A DNA stretch of 64,000 nucleotides from an uncultured Lachnospiraceae bacterium (lineage in GTDB: Bacteria; Bacillota; Clostridia; Lachnospirales; Lachnospiraceae): assembly GCA_900546325.1 (NCBI GenBank), contig URCR01000010.1:1-64000 (forward strand). Reading direction: 5' to 3'. This document shows, piece by piece, positions 1-8,818 of this stretch. Position 1 is the stretch's first letter, and each line of letters starts with the position of its first letter. Below the pieces are notes generated by a model. The model had not been told where the DNA came from and did not search any database. It saw nothing but the letters and a program-made list of their open reading frames with translations. The translations under genes and the position numbers were made by a program.

Positions 1-54
1 ACCGATAACCTGCTGATTACAAATCAGCTGCTCTGCCAATTGAGCCACATCGGC
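1..54 (-). tRNA. tRNA-Thr (TGT anticodon), partial
   Basis: Read on the minus strand, the 5' part of a tRNA starts at 54: acceptor strand GCCGATG, a D-arm with GGCTCAATTGGCAGAGC, and an anticodon stem-loop CTGAT-TTGTAAT-CAG with anticodon TGT (Thr). The T-arm and 3' acceptor strand lie beyond the left edge of the window, so it is truncated here by the window and not by mutation. It lies about 30 bases downstream of tRNA-Tyr and is probably processed from the same transcript. Confidence 0.93.
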
Positions 55-83
55 AACTTAACTGAGTCCTTACGGTACTCAAA

Positions 84-165
84 TGGATGGAGAAGGATTC
101 GAACCTTCGAAGGCGTTGCCAACAGATTTACAGTCTGCCCCCTTTGGCCACTCGGGAATCCATCC
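84..165 (-). tRNA. tRNA-Tyr (GTA anticodon)
   Basis: A complete class II tRNA on the minus strand. The acceptor arms GGATGGA and TCCATCC pair, the anticodon stem-loop is CAGACTGTAAATCTG with anticodon GTA (Tyr), the long variable arm expected for tRNA-Tyr is present, and the T-loop is GGTTCGAATCC. The CCA end is not encoded. It is the first of a two-tRNA cluster with tRNA-Thr. Confidence 0.96.
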
Positions 166-200
166 ATTTTCTTGAAGCAAATTGCCTCAACTAGTATATA

Positions 201-229
201 TTTATATCATATCTGTTCTGAAAATGCAA
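201..229 (-). promoter_or_regulatory. Promoter of the tRNA-Tyr/tRNA-Thr unit
   Basis: On the minus strand, TTGCAT (224-229) and TATAAA (201-206) are 17 bases apart, about 35 bases before the mature tRNA-Tyr 5' end. This fits a sigma-A promoter for the tRNA pair. Called by pattern only. Confidence 0.6.
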
Positions 230-267
230 GCAATTTTTACTTATTTTTATTCCTTCTGTTTGTATGC

Positions 268-273
268 TATACT
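268..273 (+). promoter_or_regulatory. Extended -10 element before the TetR gene
   Basis: TATACT preceded by TGC (extended -10 form TGnTATAAT) lies 35 bases upstream of the regulator's start codon. No good -35 box is visible, as is common with extended -10 promoters. A TetR operator here would allow autoregulation, but no clear palindrome was found. Confidence 0.5.
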
Positions 274-307
274 TAGCCTATCATAGTAATGATCTGGAGG
301 ATACCGA

Positions 308-871
308 ATGTCTAATATTACAAAATACGCACTGGAAGCATCATTGAAAAAGCTCTTATTAAAGAAGCCGCTTGACAAGATCACGATCAATGATCTCACA
401 TCAGACTGTGGGATCAGCCGCATGGCATTCTACTATCATTTTAAGGATATTTACGATCTTGTAGAATGGGCATGCCTGGAGGATGCCACAAAAGCTCTCC
501 AGGGGAAGAAAACTTATGACACCTGGCAGGAAGGACTTCTTCAGATCTTTGAAGTCGTCTTTGAAAACAAACCTTTCATCTTAAATGCCTACCGCTGCCT
601 CAGCCGGGAACAGATTGAGAATTATCTTTTTCATCTGACCTATGAACTGATCGCCGGTGTCGTCGAAGAACAGGCTGCCCAGACACCAATCTCTGAAAAT
701 GCGAAGAAATTTATTGCTGAATTTTATAAATACAGCTTTGTCGGACTTATGCTCGACTGGATCAAGCAGGGAATGAAAGAAGATTACGAAGAGATTGTAC
801 ATAATATCTGTGTAACCATGCATGGAGCAATTGCAAATTCCATTCATAATTTTACAAAACAAGGGGAATGA
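308..871 (+). CDS. TetR/AcrR family transcriptional regulator
   Basis: A 187-residue DNA-binding regulator of the TetR fold. The N-terminal helix-turn-helix is at about residues 10-55 (ITINDLTSDCGISRMAFYYH, where the recognition helix begins CGISRMAFYYHF), followed by an all-helical C-terminal ligand/dimer domain of the DhaS-like TetR_C class. GGAGG at 296-300 is well placed for the ATG at 308. Only about 110 bases and no terminator separate it from the oleate hydratase gene, so the two are probably cotranscribed. The likely role is control of that gene in response to free unsaturated fatty acids; this is inference from position. Confidence 0.9.
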   Translation: MSNITKYALEASLKKLLLKKPLDKITINDLTSDCGISRMAFYYHFKDIYDLVEWACLEDATKALQGKKTYDTWQEGLLQIFEVVFENKPFILNAYRCLSREQIENYLFHLTYELIAGVVEEQAAQTPISENAKKFIAEFYKYSFVGLMLDWIKQGMKEDYEEIVHNICVTMHGAIANSIHNFTKQGE

Positions 872-982
872 TAAAAAAATAATCATCTCCTTCGCTTTGT
901 AAATTGCCACAAAAGAAAAGAACGTCTATGCTGAAACTACAGAAGAAAACAATGCAGTCATTTCAGAAAGGTGGTCATCTAT

Positions 983-2950
983 ATGGCAAAGAAAAAATTA
1001 GCGATCGGTGTTGCCTCCGCAGTTGCTGCCGGAGCAGGCGCCGCCATTTTATTAAAGAAGAAATCCGATACAGAATCTCACACAGTTTCCTCAAAAAGTG
1101 CTTCCAAAACTTCAGACTACCGGAACACAGAGCGGGGCAAACACGAAAAAAACAGCAAAGGGATCTACTATTCCAACGGAAATTATGAAGCATTTGCACG
1201 CCCGGAAAAGCCTGACGGAGTCGACGAGAAACATGCCTACATTGTAGGAAGCGGACTTGCAGCGCTCTCAGCTGCATGCTTTCTCGTAAGAGACGCCCAG
1301 ATGCCGGGATCCCACATTCATATTTTAGAAGCCATGGATATTGCCGGAGGAGCCTGCGACGGAATTTTTGATCCTTCCCGCGGTTATATCATGCGCGGCG
1401 GCCGAGAGATGGAAGATCATTTTGAGTGTCTCTGGGATCTGTTCCACAGCATTCCTTCTCTTGAGACACCCGGCGCTTCCGTTCTTGACGAATATTACTG
1501 GCTCAACAAGCACGATCCAAACTACTCCCTTTGCCGTGCAACCGTACAGCGCGGGAAAGATGCTCACACAGATGGAAAGTTTAACTTAAGTCAGAAAGGC
1601 TGCATGGAGATTATGAAACTGTTCATGACAAAGGATGAGGATCTCTATGACAAGACGATCGAAGATGTCTTTGACGATGAAGTCTTCAACTCTACTTTCT
1701 GGCTGTACTGGAGAACGATGTTTGCCTTCGAGAACTGGCACAGTGCATTGGAAATGAAACTGTATTTCCAGCGCTTTATCCACCATATTGCAGGGCTCCC
1801 TGATTTCAGCGCACTGAAATTTACAAAATACAACCAGTATGAATCGCTGATCCTTCCAATGCAGAAATATCTGGAGCATGCTGGTGTCGACTTCCAGTTC
1901 AACACGGAAGTGACGAATGTTGTCTTTGAATTCAGAGATCACAAGAAGATTGCATCCGCAATCGAATGTAAAGTAAAAGGGGTGGAAAAGGGAATTCTGC
2001 TCACAGAGAACGACCTTGTCTTTGTGACAAACGGAAGCTGTACCGAAGGAACGATCTACGGTGACCAGAACCATGCACCAAACGGCGATGCAGAAGTACG
2101 CACAAGTGGATGCTGGAACTTATGGAAAAATATCGCACGGCAGGACCCGTCTTTTGGACATCCTGAGAAATTCTGCTCCGACATTTCCAAGACAAACTGG
2201 GAGTCTGCGACGATCACAACATTAGATGACAAGATCATTCCTTATATTACGAGAATCTGCAAGCGCGATCCAAGAAGCGGAAAAGTCGTAACCGGAGGAA
2301 TCGTGAGCTGCCAGGATTCCAAATGGCTCATGAGCTGGACGATCAACCGTCAGGGACAATTCAAAGAACAGGATAAGGATAAAGTATGCGTCTGGGTATA
2401 CGGATTGTTTACCGACGTTCCGGGAGATTTCATCAAGAAACCGATGCGGGAATGTACCGGAAAGGAAATCACCGAAGAATGGCTGTACCATATCGGTGTT
2501 CCGGTCGAACAGATTCCTGAACTGGCAGAACACAGTGCCGTCTGCGTTCCGACAATGATGCCATACATCACCGCGTTCTTTATGCCGCGGGCAAAGGGCG
2601 ACCGCCCGGATGTTATCCCGGATGGATGTGTCAACTTTGCATTCCTCGGACAGTTTGCCGACACCCCTCGCGACACGGTATTTACAACAGAATACTCCGT
2701 TCGTACGGCAATGGAAGCCGTATACGGCCTTCTCGGGGTAGACCGCGGTGTGCCGGAAGTCTGGGGCAGTGTCTACGATATCCGCGACCTGCTTGACAGC
2801 TCTGTCAAGCTCATGGACGGAAAATCCCCTCTTGACATTCATCTTCCGGGTCCGTTAAACGCATTAAAGAAACCTCTGATCCGCGTTGTAAAAGGAACCG
2901 TAATTGAAAAATTGCTCAGAGATCATGACATCCTGACAGACGAAATGTAA
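983..2950 (+). CDS. ohyA: Oleate hydratase (MCRA family) with N-terminal hydrophobic extension
   Basis: Adds water to the cis-9 double bond of oleic or linoleic acid to give 10-hydroxy fatty acids, an FAD-dependent reaction used to detoxify host fatty acids. The 655-residue product carries the dinucleotide-binding motif GSGLAALS near residues 89-96 and, after it, the family sequence ILEAMDIAGGACDG. The family start YYSNGNYEAFARP falls near residue 62, so about 60 extra residues precede it, including a hydrophobic stretch (residues 6-24, rich in Ala/Gly/Val) flanked by lysines that could anchor or tether the enzyme to the membrane. ATG 983 is preferred over the in-frame GTG at 971 because AAAGGTGG at 967-974 is a ribosome binding site correctly spaced for 983. 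Confidence 0.93.
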   Translation: MAKKKLAIGVASAVAAGAGAAILLKKKSDTESHTVSSKSASKTSDYRNTERGKHEKNSKGIYYSNGNYEAFARPEKPDGVDEKHAYIVGSGLAALSAACFLVRDAQMPGSHIHILEAMDIAGGACDGIFDPSRGYIMRGGREMEDHFECLWDLFHSIPSLETPGASVLDEYYWLNKHDPNYSLCRATVQRGKDAHTDGKFNLSQKGCMEIMKLFMTKDEDLYDKTIEDVFDDEVFNSTFWLYWRTMFAFENWHSALEMKLYFQRFIHHIAGLPDFSALKFTKYNQYESLILPMQKYLEHAGVDFQFNTEVTNVVFEFRDHKKIASAIECKVKGVEKGILLTENDLVFVTNGSCTEGTIYGDQNHAPNGDAEVRTSGCWNLWKNIARQDPSFGHPEKFCSDISKTNWESATITTLDDKIIPYITRICKRDPRSGKVVTGGIVSCQDSKWLMSWTINRQGQFKEQDKDKVCVWVYGLFTDVPGDFIKKPMRECTGKEITEEWLYHIGVPVEQIPELAEHSAVCVPTMMPYITAFFMPRAKGDRPDVIPDGCVNFAFLGQFADTPRDTVFTTEYSVRTAMEAVYGLLGVDRGVPEVWGSVYDIRDLLDSSVKLMDGKSPLDIHLPGPLNALKKPLIRVVKGTVIEKLLRDHDILTDEM

Positions 2951-2991
2951 TCTCCTTCTCTCCGGAATACTACTTCAAACAGTGGGGAAAT

Positions 2992-3064
2992 AAAAAATAC
3001 GTCTCTGCAGAAACTGTGACTGCCTTATGATGAGAATCACAACACTTCTGCAAGACGTATTTTT
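2992..3064. terminator. Bidirectional terminator between ohyA and the DUF3048 gene
   Basis: The arms AAAATACGTCT..TGCAGAA and TTCTGCA-AGACGTATTTT pair, with an inner TGTGA/TCACA helix. A-runs on the left and T-runs on the right let it serve both the plus-strand ohyA transcript and the converging minus-strand gene. Confidence 0.85.
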
Positions 3065-3067
3065 CTG

Positions 3068-4174
3068 TTATTGGAAAGTCGCCTGATCTGCGTAATTTAC
3101 TGCAATATAGCTCTTTCCTCTGTTGATCTTAATTTCCTTTCCATCCTGATCATAGAATTTCAGTCTGGACTGTTCATTTTTTTCTTCCTTTGACCAGTGG
3201 ATCTTCTGCACACCACCGTTGGAAATGTAGTATCCAACCGAATCGCTGGCGCCATCCCAGTCTACCTCTTTATGTCCGATCTCATCCCGCACCGTAATCG
3301 ATGTCTCCAGAACAAATACATTCGTGAACGCAAGCTGCTCTCCGGTATTTCCGTCAATCTGTGGATTTCCGTTTAAGTCTTTGACATACACTTTTTTCGC
3401 TTCATCATAAGTAAGGGTTGCTCTGGCGGCACCGAAATTAATGTCTACTTTTCGGCAATCCTCTCCGTCCGGTTTTACCTGTTCATCGAGTCCGTAAAAC
3501 TGAAAAGCCGCATCCTTCTTATCTTCCTCGATATCCGTCCTCAGTCCTCTGGACTGCACGACACTGGCAAACTGAGTACCATCGAAATATCCTGTATGCT
3601 CCAGATCATATCCGGCACTCAGACGCGCCTGATCCCTTCCGAACAGACCACTTCCGTCGCTGATCCCGTCAATCTGGTCCAGATTCAGAGAGTCAATGTA
3701 TTCTCCGATCGTGTCATCGCTTCCCCAGTTGACATAAAAGGCATCGAATCCTTCTGACAGCGCCGGAAAATATGCACGGCAGCTTCGGATCGCACAGATT
3801 TTCGGGATAGCCGTATAATCACCGTACAGCGCCATAAATCTTGTCGCATCCCCCTCTACCGGGATTTCAAAAATAATATCTGCCTTTCCGACTCCATACT
3901 GCGGCATCGCCGGATCCACATTGTTGACCATGACTGCCACCGGACGTTTCCCGATCGCCCCCTCCGTCAGATCCAAAACTCCGGTCAGAAGATTCTGATT
4001 CGCAGGAATCTCCTCCGATGGAGCACTCTCCTCTGATCCTGCCTTGTCCTTCTGCTCTTTCCCATCTGACTGGCTTGTCTTTACAGATGCATCCTGTTCT
4101 TTCCCGCTTTTTCCACATCCCGGAACAACTGCCAGCATCAAGCACATGGACAGTATCACCATTCTCTTCTTCAT
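3068..4174 (-). CDS. DUF3048 (YerB-like) lipoprotein
   Basis: A 368-residue exported lipoprotein of unknown biochemical role. The signal peptide ends in the lipobox VPGC (Cys at about 20), followed by a Ser/Glu/Lys-rich linker. The body carries DUF3048 hallmarks: RPVAVMVNN near residue 77, ADIIFEIPVEGDATRFMAL, and RSCRAYFPALSEGFDAFYVN. Family members such as B. subtilis YerB are membrane-anchored and uncharacterised. AGGAGGAAG precedes the ATG. The gene lies 42 bases beyond the AlgX-like gene in the same direction, so it may be the last gene of that envelope-modification unit. Confidence 0.9.
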   Translation of the reverse strand: MKKRMVILSMCLMLAVVPGCGKSGKEQDASVKTSQSDGKEQKDKAGSEESAPSEEIPANQNLLTGVLDLTEGAIGKRPVAVMVNNVDPAMPQYGVGKADIIFEIPVEGDATRFMALYGDYTAIPKICAIRSCRAYFPALSEGFDAFYVNWGSDDTIGEYIDSLNLDQIDGISDGSGLFGRDQARLSAGYDLEHTGYFDGTQFASVVQSRGLRTDIEEDKKDAAFQFYGLDEQVKPDGEDCRKVDINFGAARATLTYDEAKKVYVKDLNGNPQIDGNTGEQLAFTNVFVLETSITVRDEIGHKEVDWDGASDSVGYYISNGGVQKIHWSKEEKNEQSRLKFYDQDGKEIKINRGKSYIAVNYADQATFQ

Positions 4175-4216
4175 ACAACTTCCTCCTTATCCTTCCTGAC
4201 ATTTCACCCTCTGCAT

Positions 4217-5614
4217 TTACCTGCTTTCTTTATGATAGCAGACTTTTTTTCCACTTTCCACTGCAATCACAGAAATGTTATCCACATTTAACAGATTTTT
4301 TTCCACGGTTGTTGTGTAAACTCCGTCTTCGCTTCTCATCAGGTCAAATACCTGGTCCCCTTCCTGCAAATATGCATATTGGGTATCGGTTGAAAGTCCC
4401 TGAACCGATATGGTTCCATAAATCTCTCCCTCTTCTACTTGATACATCGTTTCCGGCATCGTAAGATTTTCCTCCGGCAGTTCCTCAAAAGACTCTAACA
4501 CCGGCGGAAGATCCATAGCTTTTATCTGCTCATACGGAAAATAGTCTTCTGTAAAAGTATACTCTGCCACTTCAAAAACAACACATTCCGGCTGAAACAT
4601 TGTAAAATAATAATCGAAGTCAAAAATGTTCATATAATCATGGACAGAAATATACTCTCCGAGACTGTTCTCCAGGAATTTAGAACCTAATCCATTTAAA
4701 TAACTTCCCTCGAAGACAAGTGTCCTCGGCATTCCTTCGGCAACTCTCTGTTCATTTACATAATAATTGAAATGATTAAAACTTTCGTCTCTTTTGACTT
4801 CCGGGCTGTACTGTTCTGTCAGACACTCCACATCTGCTTTTCTTTCATAAACAGGAATCTTCTCATGGATCGGAATATCTGAGAGCAGTAATTTTTCCAT
4901 CGTCTCCTCATGAACGGAAAATTCCTCTTTCGTATTGATATGAACTGGAACTCCCTGCTCGCTCAATCCCTCTAAGATATGATTGACTCCATAGAATGCA
5001 CCCAGGTCATTCCAATGCCCTCCATCATACTCCTTATTAAAGACCTTCTCTCCCTCTTTCGTCTTTTCTTCCAATATCTCTGTATTATCTACATAGTGGA
5101 TTTCTCTTCTGTCTAACTCTGCCAAAAACTGCTGTACCCAATGATTGTCATAATTCCATCCCTTCTCAAGTTCCTCCTGCAAAACAGTTGTCTTGGCAGG
5201 CTCAAACACGAATAGAAACGGAATCCCTCTTGCTTCACAGTAATCCTGGATCTTTTTTATCATGTCTGCAAAAGCAATATGGTAATCGCTAAAAACCGGA
5301 TTTCCCCCTGTATTTAAAAAGACATACCCATCCTGTCCATATACATAACTAGGGTGGATCATCTCATGGAAAATCTTATCATGTCCCACTGTATAAAGTT
5401 TGATCATCTCATTTCGCAGTCCAATGCGGTCATTTACATAGTTCTCAACTGCCTGAGTGGCATCTTCTCCCTCCCGTATTGCCGAGACAGGATTTGCAGC
5501 AAGCATCCGGTTATCCACCTCTGAAACTGCATTTTCTTCGGTATTGAAGGTCACAACAGGAATCGCAAGCAGTACAAAAAATATGACAATAAAAAATATC
5601 TTTAGTTTTTTCAT
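4217..5614 (-). CDS. AlgX/AlgJ-like SGNH-fold O-acetylation protein (DHHW type)
   Basis: 465 residues with an N-terminal signal-anchor helix (residues 3-22) and an extracytoplasmic domain resembling the SGNH hydrolase-like AlgJ/AlgX proteins, which transfer acetyl groups to exopolysaccharide or wall polymers. Visible marks are YGQDGYVFLNTGG (about 93-105), FVFEPAKTTV, and the catalytic-block-like GGHWNDLGAFYG (about 198-209, with His-Trp and Asp). It lies 34 bases after the MBOAT gene, the usual partner that moves acetyl groups across the membrane. The polymer acetylated cannot be read from the sequence. AGGAGAAG gives the start. Confidence 0.85.
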   Translation of the reverse strand: MKKLKIFFIVIFFVLLAIPVVTFNTEENAVSEVDNRMLAANPVSAIREGEDATQAVENYVNDRIGLRNEMIKLYTVGHDKIFHEMIHPSYVYGQDGYVFLNTGGNPVFSDYHIAFADMIKKIQDYCEARGIPFLFVFEPAKTTVLQEELEKGWNYDNHWVQQFLAELDRREIHYVDNTEILEEKTKEGEKVFNKEYDGGHWNDLGAFYGVNHILEGLSEQGVPVHINTKEEFSVHEETMEKLLLSDIPIHEKIPVYERKADVECLTEQYSPEVKRDESFNHFNYYVNEQRVAEGMPRTLVFEGSYLNGLGSKFLENSLGEYISVHDYMNIFDFDYYFTMFQPECVVFEVAEYTFTEDYFPYEQIKAMDLPPVLESFEELPEENLTMPETMYQVEEGEIYGTISVQGLSTDTQYAYLQEGDQVFDLMRSEDGVYTTTVEKNLLNVDNISVIAVESGKKVCYHKESR

Positions 5615-5648
5615 TTTCTTCTCCTAACTAATTCTTACCTGTTTCCTA

Positions 5649-7109
5649 CTAATATTGAAAATACAGGAAAGGGCTGTACGAGCTATTGATCAGAAAGATC
5701 ACCGATAGGATCATCAGCAGGATCAGTCCGGTCTCTTTGATAAAAAGCCCTGTCTTTGTCCGGGCAAAAAAAGCTTTCATCTTCTCCGCCCATGGCATAC
5801 AAAAAGTTGTTGCCCCAAGCACCGCAATCACTGACAATACAATCAGTTTTGCTGTCAGGTAATGCTGATAGGTGTATTCTACTGCACCTGCTGCGTTGGC
5901 GGTGCTGATACCGATCAGACTTTTCATGAACACTTCCAGCCGGTTGAAATCTGAAAAATAGAACACCTGCCAGCTAAAAAACACAATCGTCATCGTGGCA
6001 GCCCATTTGAATAGATCGGGAATCCTCTGATAGAAGCTTTTTTCCCGCACACAGCGCTCCGCCAGTACACACATTCCATTGATCACACCCCATAAAATAT
6101 AGTTCCATGATGCCCCATGCCATACTCCGGTCAGCAAAAAGACGCAGAACAGATTCCACAAGGTTCTTTTCATCCCTTTTCGGTTTCCTCCAAGCGGAAT
6201 ATAAATATACGACCGGAACCATGTCCCGAGCGAAATATGCCATCGTCTCCAAAATTCTGTAATGGATCTTGACCGATATGGGAACTGAAAATTCTCTTTA
6301 AAATGAAATCCAAACAACTGTGCCAAACCAATCGCGATGTCTGAATATCCCGAAAAATCATAGTAGATCTCCATCATATAAAAAAATGCAAACAGCCATG
6401 CAGTAGACACATCCATGCCCACTCCGACATAAGGATCGATCCGGCTGATCACAGCCCCAAACGAATCTGCCAGAATCACTTTTTTTGCAAATCCGATCAT
6501 GATTCGGTTCAATCCATCTAAAAATTCGTTCTCATCCACCCGCCGGTGTACCGTCTGCTTCTGAAAATCTTTCCACTGTACGATCGGTCCGGAAATCACT
6601 TTCGGGAAAAAGGAAAGATATAAAAATACATCCAAAAGACTTCCCGCTTCTGCATCTCCCCGAAAGACATCCACAAGATAAGATATTGCCGTAAAGGTGA
6701 TAAAAGAGATTCCCAGGGGAACGATCCACCGGCTCATTGCCAGACTGATTCCGAAAAAGTGATTCAGATTTTCGGCAATAAAATTGTAATACTTATACCA
6801 GATCAAGATCCCTGTCACAGCCAGGATCGAAAGTGTCATGCCATACACTTTCCACTTGTGTTTTTCTTTCTTTTCCAAACGACAGATTCCTTTTCCTGCC
6901 AGCCACACCCCGAGCACATAGATACTCAAAAGGGCAATTCCTTCCAATCTGGCCCAGCCGTAAAAACAAAGACTTACAAGAACCAGAAACAGATTGCTGA
7001 TCCGGTCGCTCCACTTCTCATTTCTATTTTCCAGAAGTTTTATAAAATAGTATCCCGCAACCGATGCCGGAAATACTGCAAATAAGAAAAAAACTGTTGT
7101 AAACGCCAT
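5649..7109 (-). CDS. MBOAT family O-acyltransferase (AlgI-like)
   Basis: A polytopic membrane acyltransferase that passes an acyl (usually acetyl) group from a cytoplasmic donor to an exported acceptor, working with the AlgX/AlgJ-like protein encoded next. About 486 residues with roughly ten hydrophobic segments. MBOAT signatures are PLGISFITFTAISYL, the block FSGYSDIAIGLAQLFGF, FWRRWHISLGTWFRSYIYIPLGGNR, and the conserved His in LLTGVWHGASWNYILWG. I chose ATG 7109 (MAFTTVFF, as in AlgI proteins) over the upstream start at 7145, which would add a charged tail overlapping the promoter. Confidence 0.92.
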   Translation of the reverse strand: MAFTTVFFLFAVFPASVAGYYFIKLLENRNEKWSDRISNLFLVLVSLCFYGWARLEGIALLSIYVLGVWLAGKGICRLEKKEKHKWKVYGMTLSILAVTGILIWYKYYNFIAENLNHFFGISLAMSRWIVPLGISFITFTAISYLVDVFRGDAEAGSLLDVFLYLSFFPKVISGPIVQWKDFQKQTVHRRVDENEFLDGLNRIMIGFAKKVILADSFGAVISRIDPYVGVGMDVSTAWLFAFFYMMEIYYDFSGYSDIAIGLAQLFGFHFKENFQFPYRSRSITEFWRRWHISLGTWFRSYIYIPLGGNRKGMKRTLWNLFCVFLLTGVWHGASWNYILWGVINGMCVLAERCVREKSFYQRIPDLFKWAATMTIVFFSWQVFYFSDFNRLEVFMKSLIGISTANAAGAVEYTYQHYLTAKLIVLSVIAVLGATTFCMPWAEKMKAFFARTKTGLFIKETGLILLMILSVIFLINSSYSPFLYFQY

Positions 7110-7143
7110 ATCACTTCTTTTCCTTCCTAAACATTTTCTCCCC

Positions 7144-7172
7144 ATTTTACCACAATCTCATCCTCTTACCAA
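7144..7172 (-). promoter_or_regulatory. Promoter of the MBOAT/AlgX/DUF3048 unit
   Basis: On the minus strand, TTGGTA (7167-7172) and TAAAAT (7144-7149, preceded by TGG) are 17 bases apart, 35 bases before the chosen MBOAT start. The promoter sits directly against the terminator of the upstream M81 gene. Confidence 0.6.
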
Positions 7173-7173
7173 C

Positions 7174-7217
7174 AAAAAAGAAGCCTCCTGCCACATTTTT
7201 TTGCCTGCAGGGGCTCC
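7174..7217 (-). terminator. Terminator of the oligopeptide importer/M81 operon
   Basis: On the minus strand, GGAGCCCCTGC pairs with GCAGGAGGCTTC (one G-T pair and one bulge), followed by a run of T residues. It lies 75 bases after the M81 stop codon. Confidence 0.8.
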
Positions 7218-7291
7218 TTTTCTTTCTCTGTTCAGCATAGTTATCCGGCAGTTTTCTTGTGCTGCAATAAAAATCTGATCTGATGTTTCTT

Positions 7292-8788
7292 TTACTTCAC
7301 AATAAAATTTTCCTTTGCTTCATACGCAAAGTCTTCGTCCAGCGGGAAAATTGGTCTTGGCACTTTTGTATAATTCAATGTCTTCAGATCTTCATTCGTG
7401 CTTCCTTTTGTAAGCGCCATGATACTTCTCTTGGCGATCGCATCCTGGTCTGCAGTCAGATATCCTAATTTACATACGACAATATCTGCTTCCTTCGGAT
7501 CTCTTCCAAGATCTGTGAATACGTCCGGAGAAACATAACCGATATGGCCCTCCGCAAGTACAACATCAACACCGCAGGAATGAAACAGTGCAATGTCACA
7601 AGGGATCGATGTCTTCTTCCATTTCTCCACATAAGCCTTGACCGTTCCGGTCGCTGTGATCGGCTGTGTTGTCGTCGTGTCAAACTTTGCTCCGAATGTG
7701 ATCGTAACTTCTTCCCCGACTTTTCCTTTACAAGCCAGTGTTGCTTCCGGGTCATAGATTCCGCCATAGAGAACCGGCGTTTTTAACTGATCTGTACGAG
7801 GATCATCCATAATTCGTTTTAAGAATCCCGTACAGTCCGAAGAAGAACCTGCTGTCGGGTTGTCTCCGGAATCAGAGAGATAAACCGGAAGCTCCTGTCC
7901 GTTTGCGATCGCATCAAAAGCGACATTTAATGTCTCTTCCTCTGTATATGTCTCTGTCTGGAAGCAGAAATCGTTTCTTGTATTCCAGATGATCTCTGCA
8001 AGACGGAGTGCCTCGCTGTCGGCAAGTTCCTGATTTTCGGCCACAATATAGACTGCCACAGAACTGTCCTCATTGTCCGCCCAAGGAAATCCCATCAGAT
8101 AAGAGGCCGCAAGGATTCCTTCTTTCTGCTCTGTCTCGCGCAGCTTGGTGATCAGTCCTTTCATCGGCTCTACCGTTGTGGAAGACTGCTCTCCTGCGAT
8201 CAGAATCGGAACCTTTACCCAGGCAGATTTTGCCTGCACATGATTTTCCAGTGCCGCGATGGTCATCTTTGCCGCATGAACTCCGGTCTCATACCGGTCT
8301 GTGTGCGGTGCACATTTGAATCCGACAAATCCATCACAGTTCTCGTGCATGCGGACAGTCATTGTCGTGTGCATATCCAGCGCCGAGAAGATCGGAATGT
8401 CCGGGAACATCTCTCTTAATTCTTCCAACAGATATCCTTCTGCGTCCCCGAGCCCCTTTACTCTCATCGAACCGTGAAGTGCAAGTGTGATCGCATCCAG
8501 TGGCTTTTCTTCCTGTGCCTGACGCGCTCTCTCAAGAATCTCTGCTTTCAGTCCCATATAGAAATCATGGTCTACCTCTCCGTTTGGAACTGCGCTCGCA
8601 AAGAGTGTCGGCACAACTTCATATCCCTGCTCCTGCAGTGTATCCATCACTCCGCGCAGCGGATCATTTTTTGGATTTCTCTCAAAAAGCTTCTCTCCCC
8701 GTACAACGCCGAAGTCATTTTCTCCGGCAATGATCGGGTTAAATGAGTTAGATTCATGCATCATAGATGCAACTAATACTCGTTTCAT
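7292..8788 (-). CDS. M81 family metallopeptidase (MlrC-like)
   Basis: A 498-residue cytoplasmic zinc peptidase of the M81/DUF1485 family. The best-known member, MlrC, cleaves linearised microcystin, a peptide with D- and beta-linked residues. Visible family marks are the N-terminal MKRVLVASMMHESNSFNP, DAITLALHGSM (about 99-109), a metal-site block SALDMHTTMTV, CAPHTDRYETG (about 168-178), and the C-terminal half with DSGDNPTAGSSSDCTGF. It is the last gene of the dpp/opp-like operon (30 bases after the ATPase gene), which suggests it degrades unusual peptides brought in by that importer. AGGAGGAATAG precedes the ATG. Confidence 0.92.
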   Translation of the reverse strand: MKRVLVASMMHESNSFNPIIAGENDFGVVRGEKLFERNPKNDPLRGVMDTLQEQGYEVVPTLFASAVPNGEVDHDFYMGLKAEILERARQAQEEKPLDAITLALHGSMRVKGLGDAEGYLLEELREMFPDIPIFSALDMHTTMTVRMHENCDGFVGFKCAPHTDRYETGVHAAKMTIAALENHVQAKSAWVKVPILIAGEQSSTTVEPMKGLITKLRETEQKEGILAASYLMGFPWADNEDSSVAVYIVAENQELADSEALRLAEIIWNTRNDFCFQTETYTEEETLNVAFDAIANGQELPVYLSDSGDNPTAGSSSDCTGFLKRIMDDPRTDQLKTPVLYGGIYDPEATLACKGKVGEEVTITFGAKFDTTTTQPITATGTVKAYVEKWKKTSIPCDIALFHSCGVDVVLAEGHIGYVSPDVFTDLGRDPKEADIVVCKLGYLTADQDAIAKRSIMALTKGSTNEDLKTLNYTKVPRPIFPLDEDFAYEAKENFIVK

Positions 8789-8818
8789 CTCTATTCCTCC
8801 TAAGCAAACGATATATTT

